Source: Zelopaecilomyces penicillatus | Lineage: Eukaryota; Ascomycota; Sordariomycetes; Hypocreales; Pseudodiploosporaceae | DNA length: 64,000 bases | Assembly (NCBI GenBank): GCA_005765155.1 | Contig: VCCP01000008.1 | Coordinates: 1,550,001-1,614,000, forward strand | Direction: 5' to 3' | Part shown: positions 59,450 to 64,000 of the stretch, in pieces | Layout: every line of letters begins with the position of its first letter | How positions within the stretch are numbered: position 1 is the first letter of the stretch | Position numbers and translations under genes: made by a program | The notes under the pieces: generated by a model | The model's database searches: none | The model's input: only the letters and a program-made list of their open reading frames with translations | Told to the model about the DNA's origin: nothing

Positions 59450-60848
59450 ATGACTACTCCAGAGATGAGACAGACATACCACTCAGATCTCAATGACTTC
59501 CTGGACGATGAATCCACGCGACCCGAGGATAAGGCAGCACTTTCGAACTACCTACGATTGAGGCCTCTATTCCGTCCCGTCGTCAACTCGACCCCAGTAG
59601 ATACTCTTGAGGAACGACTGGAACATCTCGAATTAATACTATCCCGATTGAGGATTAGACATGGGGATCCCACGTTAGAGTTTACCAAAGGACAGATGGC
59701 GACGTACCTTGTCATGCCGCTGAAAGAACTCGAAGCTTCCGCAAATGTGAAAAGGCTTTCAGAGACGGCAAGAGAAATATATTCCGCTGATGATCTTGTT
59801 TCTTTCAGTAAGCATGCCTCCAGTATAGTCAATCGGTCATGGAATTCCGATGAAAGACGGGGGAGAAATCTGACATGTGGCAGTCCTGAACGGTCTAGTC
59901 GCTGGACGAAGAGAGAATTCAGCACCACGAAAGCGCATGCGCAGTTCTTCAGAGGTATCCGAAGGGAGTTACTATAGCTCTAGAAGTTCAGATCATGTCA
60001 ATCGAAGTGAGACACAGAGGAATCTGGTAAGTTGGCCTTGTTCAATATTTGATCATAGAGATTTCCAACAAGAAAATGTGTAGGCTTTGAACCGAGATCA
60101 GGGAAAATGTGTGTTCCTTGGTACCAAAAATCCAGAGGTGTGCCATATCTTGCCTTTCGCCGTCAATTCATCAGGCAGGAATCACTTCACACTCAGGGGA
60201 GAGTATATCCTCCTTATTGGTCGTTTGATTGGAACAGATCGTGATGCCCTATTCTATTCTCTCTGTGCCAAACATATTGCAGTCTCCGACAAAGACTGGA
60301 ATATGATCTCCATGAACATGCAGCTCCATGATTGGTGGGGCAAGGCATATTTCGGACTATAGTGCCTAGGCATCTTGAAAGATGAAGAGACCAACACATG
60401 GCAGGTACAACTCCAGTTTCACTGGCTCGATTTCCATACCGGCAAACCATCAGACAAGATTAAAGTCCAGATTGAGGATATTCGAGAGATGTTGAGCGCC
60501 ACTAGAAGTCAGCACGCCATTGAATCAACTAATGCTTGTCGATCTGGCTCATGTCGTCAACTATATACGGGCCACATCTTTAATATCAATATGGAAAACG
60601 AGGATAAAGCAAATAATATGAAACTCGTGATTGATACGCAATGGGCGATTGTTAAAATAGCAGCCATGTCTGGCGCTGCACTGGCGATTCAACCACACAG
60701 CGACGATGATTACGGTGGTGACGGTAATTGTGATGATGATGATGATAGTGACAAATCCTGCGGGGTTTCGGTACGGGTTAGGACGGAAGATTGGTTGTAT
60801 GGTAATGAAGAGAATGGAAGGGCTAGCAAGAGACGGCGGAGCGAATGA
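59450..60848 (+). pseudogene. Fungal HNH-endonuclease-domain gene, broken by a frameshift and an in-frame stop
   Basis: From the ATG at 59450 (MTTPEMRQTY) the frame runs through a helical N-terminal region (EERLEHLELILSRLR; EIYSADDLVSF) to a stop at 59977. The continuation lies one frame over, from about 59910 (RKRMRSSSEVSEGS) to 60026, then a normal 57-bp intron (60027-60083, GTAAGT...TAG). After it come NRDQGKCVFLGTKNPEVCHILPF, with the first His of the HNH motif, and NMISMNMQLHDWWGKAYFGL, with the Asn and second His. An in-frame TAG follows at 60360-60362. Coding continues in the same frame for another 162 codons (CLGILKDEETNTWQVQLQFHW ... SKRRRSE), the region that normally completes these proteins. 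So two independent lesions, a one-base frame change around 59910-59945 and a nonsense codon, disable the gene. Sequencing error or an unusual intron could explain the first; the second has no splice escape. Confidence 0.75.
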
Positions 60849-61890
60849 TGGGTCGACGATTGGCAGGTATATGTGCATTTATAGACTTTTGGATGGGCAG
60901 TTGTCCTCAAGTAGTGATCTCGCTACACTGGGAAATGTTTACAGACATGCAAATAATCTCTGGCAATTTTTGTAATCGCTAGTGATTTCTGCAATTGCCA
61001 GAAAATACCAGCAATTGCTGCGGTGGCAAATCAATCATCTTCCGTCTAGCCCATCCTGTCTCTATAGACCCCAGACAAGCTAAATGTCACCTCATTGTTC
61101 TCATTCCCCATCACTCTGACTATCATGTTCACATAATGAAGTCAGTTTCTCCTCCATTTACAAACCAATCTTGTATTTCTTTTAAATAAGTCCTCATCTC
61201 TATTTCCTACTCGTCCCTCTTTTACACAAAAGACCGCTCTACTGTGTATTCCATTTTGTCTTTTCAACGATCTGATGGAAGTAATCCCAAGTTTCATCAT
61301 TACATATCATGGGAAATGGATAAACGATCCTCTTTCATCAACTTAAATTCATTGTAGTCACTGTCTTGTGTATGCATTACTCAGTGATCCTGGTCTTACT
61401 TGTAATTAGTCCACCGCCAGGACAATGAAAACTACCAACATGACAAAAACGCCGCAAATCACACCAACATCATCTTATCCAGCCCCCCCAAGAATCCAAC
61501 GCCATACCTTAAATGAACACACAAACAAAAACCCCCAAGACACTCGCACACACACACATACACATATGCAGTAACCAAAATGAAGTACACCGGCATTAAA
61601 CTACATGAAAACTGACACACAGCCAAGCATAAAAAAGGAAAAAGAAAAAAGGAAAGAAAAAAAGATGGGGGAGAAATACACCAAAAAAGAGTCACGAGTG
61701 TAGTCAGAGCCAACACAACATGCACGACTCACACACAGTTTTTGACTCACCTGTTCACGTACATGTCTTCATCTCGAAAGAACGGTCTGTCCTGCATGTC
61801 CAGGACCTGCATTTGATTCAGTCCACCCATGAGAAATTCAGAGTCATCAAATTCACGTGAGCCAACATAAGAAGACCGGAGGATGCAGCC

Positions 61891-61912
61891 AAAAAAAAAA
61901 AAAAAAAAAAAA
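61891..61912 (+). repeat. Poly-A run (22)
   Basis: Twenty-two consecutive A residues; on the minus strand this is a poly-T run just after a GTAAGT donor, where a pyrimidine tract of an intron could lie. Confidence 0.95.
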
Positions 61913-62235
61913 GGAAAGAAAAGTGTATACTTACATGGCTACGTGTACACGGTTGACTTGGCGATGGCGATCTGCAGACTCAGATGGAGGATGCAAGTAT
62001 TCCCCACACACACACCATAGCTGTAAGGCGTTGTTGGTTGATCCAGACCACTTTGGAATAGCCCGGAATTGTGGCGACTTGCACTTGAACAGTAATTAAT
62101 AGTTAGTTGGGCAGAGGGAGAAGAAAAGTAAGCAGGCTAGCCAAGCACCAGTCCAATTTGCCTTCACCATGCAGACGCGTGCCATTCCGCATCTAAATTG
62201 GAATCTGGAACACGAGAAGTTAGCACAGACAAGGT

Positions 62236-62250
62236 GGGGGGGGGGGGGGG
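62236..62250 (+). repeat. Poly-G run (15)
   Basis: Fifteen consecutive G residues. It lies inside the first putative intron of the unresolved minus-strand gene. Confidence 0.95.
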
Positions 62251-63027
62251 ACGCAAGCAATTCAATTTAAAGAAATAAGAAATGTAAAAAGTCAATTAGC
62301 ACAGCCCAGCTGGCCTTCGGATACCCTGCCGAGCTGGAGTAAATAACAAAAAGAAGGAAGTTGGACACTGACTTACATACCCGCATCGTGTGTGGGGAAT
62401 CGCGACATCCAAAGTTTCACTTCACTGAGATCATTTCCTAAACAACATTTCACATTTTGCCTGCTTCCGAAAGATTTCGCTTCGACGTTTCTGAATCACT
62501 GCTGATGTCATTCGTCTTTAAAAAAAGACTTGTATTGGGTTTTTGATGTAGCTATGTATGTATGTAGGTAGTGCATTTGTGTGGGTGTGTGTTGGTGAGA
62601 AGAGGGAGGAGTGTCTCCGAGTGGATGCTCGCCTCCCTCCCAAATGTCTCGCCATTTTGGGGTAAAAAAAACTATAAAAACATAATAAAGAACCTAGCTC
62701 CTTGCTGATGAGGGGTATTTTCTTCCTTGCATGCAGAAAAAAGTAAATAAAAACAAAAGCAGAAACACACCAATAAATAGACAAAGACATAGAAAAAAGG
62801 TTGGTAGTATATGCGATGACAGGCTTGTGACGCACTGCGGACGGTGCGGACAACAGTAGAAAAGAGAAGAAAAAAAACCAGTAAAAAGGCCAAGTGGAGA
62901 AAAGGAAGGAAAAAAAAGGGATTGCGAGTGCAAAGAAAGGAAAGATAGTGAGAGGGAGAGAGCAAGTTCAGGTACAGAATTGTGCAGCCGTATTGGTTGG
63001 GTTCCACGTATCAGCAAAGAGCTTGTC

Positions 63028-64000
63028 CTAACTGGCCTCCTCAGATATCCTCACAATCTCGCAGAGGCTGCGCATAAACAGCTTATCTGGCTCCTCGGCA
63101 TTCATCTCCACCATTGTCTCCTCCACAGACCCACTCTCGGCCATCAATCTCGCAGTAGCCATTAGTCGCGAGATGCATCGGAGTAGTTCGCCCTGAATAG
63201 CCCGGATGGCTACGTCATGATTAGCTGACGTTGCCGGCTGGCTAGTAATCATCTCCTCCCTGGCCCATGATGGGAGAGATGTGCTGCGCCTCTTGGTAAG
63301 GCGATTAGGTCCAGAAGCGGCACCAATGTTGGGCATCTGGCTAAGCCCAAGCAGAGATGCGGCTTTCTTGGGAATGTCTTCATGTTGTGACTCTCCGCCT
63401 GAGGTGCGTGTCCGCGCGGACGCTGCAGGTGCAGGGTTGCGTGCAACAAGAGCTGAGATGTAGTTATAAGCAACAATGTGTGCGTAAAGAGCGTCACAAA
63501 TGTAGTCAGAGCAGCTGCCAAATACATTCTTGATAGGCGCCCATGGCTTTGGTGATTCAATCGAGACTGAGCTTGCAGACTGCAAGTTACTGTTGCCTTG
63601 CGCACCGCGAGGTGTCTGCCCGGACAGTGATCCCTTCTTGACGACTCTCCGCCAAATAGATTTTCTAGTTCCATGCACTGGTGACTGTGGCGGTGACATC
63701 CGTGAGTAATCCACACTGGGTTGTCTCATCTTCTTGGAGTAGGTTCTGATTGTTTCCACAGTCAAGCTTGAAGAGAGTAGCATGGTTTCTGGGAAACATG
63801 CTGTAGACACTCGTAATGTCTCAATAACATCTGGGGGAAGAGGCACTACCTTGGCGAGATCCTCGGATCCGAATGATACGGGGCAGGGTGATGTGTTGCC
63901 GTTAAGCCAGGTTTGAACGCTGGGAAGTGGTGAAGGAGGTGGGGTTGGGCGGACGAAGATGGAGCCAGAGCGTGGCTTGGAACGAGCAGTGGGCTCAATA
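63028..64000 (-). CDS. 3' part of an unrecognised protein gene, cut by the right edge
   Basis: The minus-strand frame is open from the right edge to a TAG at 63030-63028, about 323 residues; no ATG is needed here because the frame continues off the window. The visible part starts with a Pro/Ser-rich stretch (VRPTPPPSPLPSVQTWLNG). A compact folded-looking segment follows (PPDVIETLRVSTACFPETMLLSSS), then a basic disordered linker (KSIWRRVVKKGSL). Near the middle is a second ordered block, PWAPIKNVFGSCSDYICDALYAHIVAYNYISALVAR. The C-terminus has amphipathic helices (DVAIRAIQGELLRCISRLMATARLM; PDKLFMRSLCEIVRISEEAS). I do not recognise a domain. It resembles other fungal signalling- or scaffold-like proteins with helical islands, but no function is claimed. 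Confidence 0.8.
   Translation of the reverse strand, partial: IEPTARSKPRSGSIFVRPTPPPSPLPSVQTWLNGNTSPCPVSFGSEDLAKVVPLPPDVIETLRVSTACFPETMLLSSSLTVETIRTYSKKMRQPSVDYSRMSPPQSPVHGTRKSIWRRVVKKGSLSGQTPRGAQGNSNLQSASSVSIESPKPWAPIKNVFGSCSDYICDALYAHIVAYNYISALVARNPAPAASARTRTSGGESQHEDIPKKAASLLGLSQMPNIGAASGPNRLTKRRSTSLPSWAREEMITSQPATSANHDVAIRAIQGELLRCISRLMATARLMAESGSVEETMVEMNAEEPDKLFMRSLCEIVRISEEAS

Larger units (their letters stand above)
61750..62408 (-). other. Possible intron-rich small gene on the minus strand, exon structure unresolved
   Basis: Several minus-strand splice signals cluster here. An ATG at 62408 (MSRFPTHDA) is followed by a GTATGTAAGT donor at 62380. A branch-site plus acceptor (GTGCTAAC...TTCCAG) ends at 62205. 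A GTAAGT donor is at 61934 and a GTGAGT donor at 61749. Open stretches between them read sensibly in places (VLDMQDRPFFRDEDMYVNR at about 61810-61751). Upstream, near 62550-62640, the minus strand is a pyrimidine-rich leader. I could not join all pieces into one phase-consistent frame, so either my exon choices are wrong or this is a noncoding or decayed spliced transcript. Confidence 0.3.
60849..63027. other. 2.2-kb region with homopolymer tracts and minus-strand splice signals
   Basis: Between the HNH pseudogene and the right-edge gene. It is A- or T-rich, with runs of 22 A (61891-61912) and 15 G (62236-62250). The 62518-63017 part contains many A runs on the top strand; open frames there read as Phe/Leu-rich low-complexity on the minus strand and are not credible. 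Strong minus-strand splice signals between 61750 and 62408 are listed separately. Confidence 0.5.

Overview
The window is nuclear DNA of a filamentous ascomycete (Pezizomycotina; the protein repertoire and intergenic style point to a sordariomycete, probably Hypocreales). The reasons are short phase-consistent introns with GTAAGT/GTATGT donors and CTAAC-like branch sites, pyrimidine-rich leaders, long homopolymer and microsatellite tracts between genes, and typical fungal families: a BEACH protein, vacuolar protease B, a PAF-acetylhydrolase-like esterase, a GPI-anchored serine/threonine-rich wall protein, an SLC35F carrier, a BTB protein and a fungal HNH nuclease. The species cannot be named from sequence alone.

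Layout, left to right. 1-7140 (-): most of a very large BEACH protein whose C-terminus lies off the left edge. 10341-11999 (+): vacuolar subtilisin-like protease B. 12841-16086 (+): a 1081-residue, largely disordered protein of unknown function. 16848-18506 (-): a membrane-anchored PAF-AH-like esterase. 24159-25763 (+): a five-exon, Q/N-rich conserved-looking protein. 27937-28599 (+): a secreted GPI-anchored protein. 28996-30057 (-): a peroxiredoxin-like thioredoxin-fold protein. 36266-40441 (+): a CID1-like nucleotidyltransferase with a very long disordered tail. 41488-43093 (-): an FAD-dependent monooxygenase. 48971-52294 (+): a BTB protein with an F-box-like segment. 54031-55554 (+): an SLC35F-type carrier. 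56762-57251 (-): an 87-residue spliced small gene that no single open frame reveals. 59450-60848 (+): a broken HNH nuclease gene. 63028-64000 (-): the 3' part of an unrecognised gene running off the right edge.

Gene density is low, with intergenic stretches of 2-6 kb. There is no operon-like or biosynthetic-cluster logic: neighbours belong to unrelated housekeeping functions (vesicle/vacuole traffic, vacuolar proteolysis, RNA 3'-end modification, lipid and redox enzymes, cell wall, transport). I saw no rRNA, no credible tRNA, no CRISPR array and no intact transposon. The least-explained items are the hidden 87-residue gene, a cluster of strong minus-strand splice signals at about 61750-62408, the decayed HNH gene, and several long disordered proteins with islands of apparently constrained motifs.
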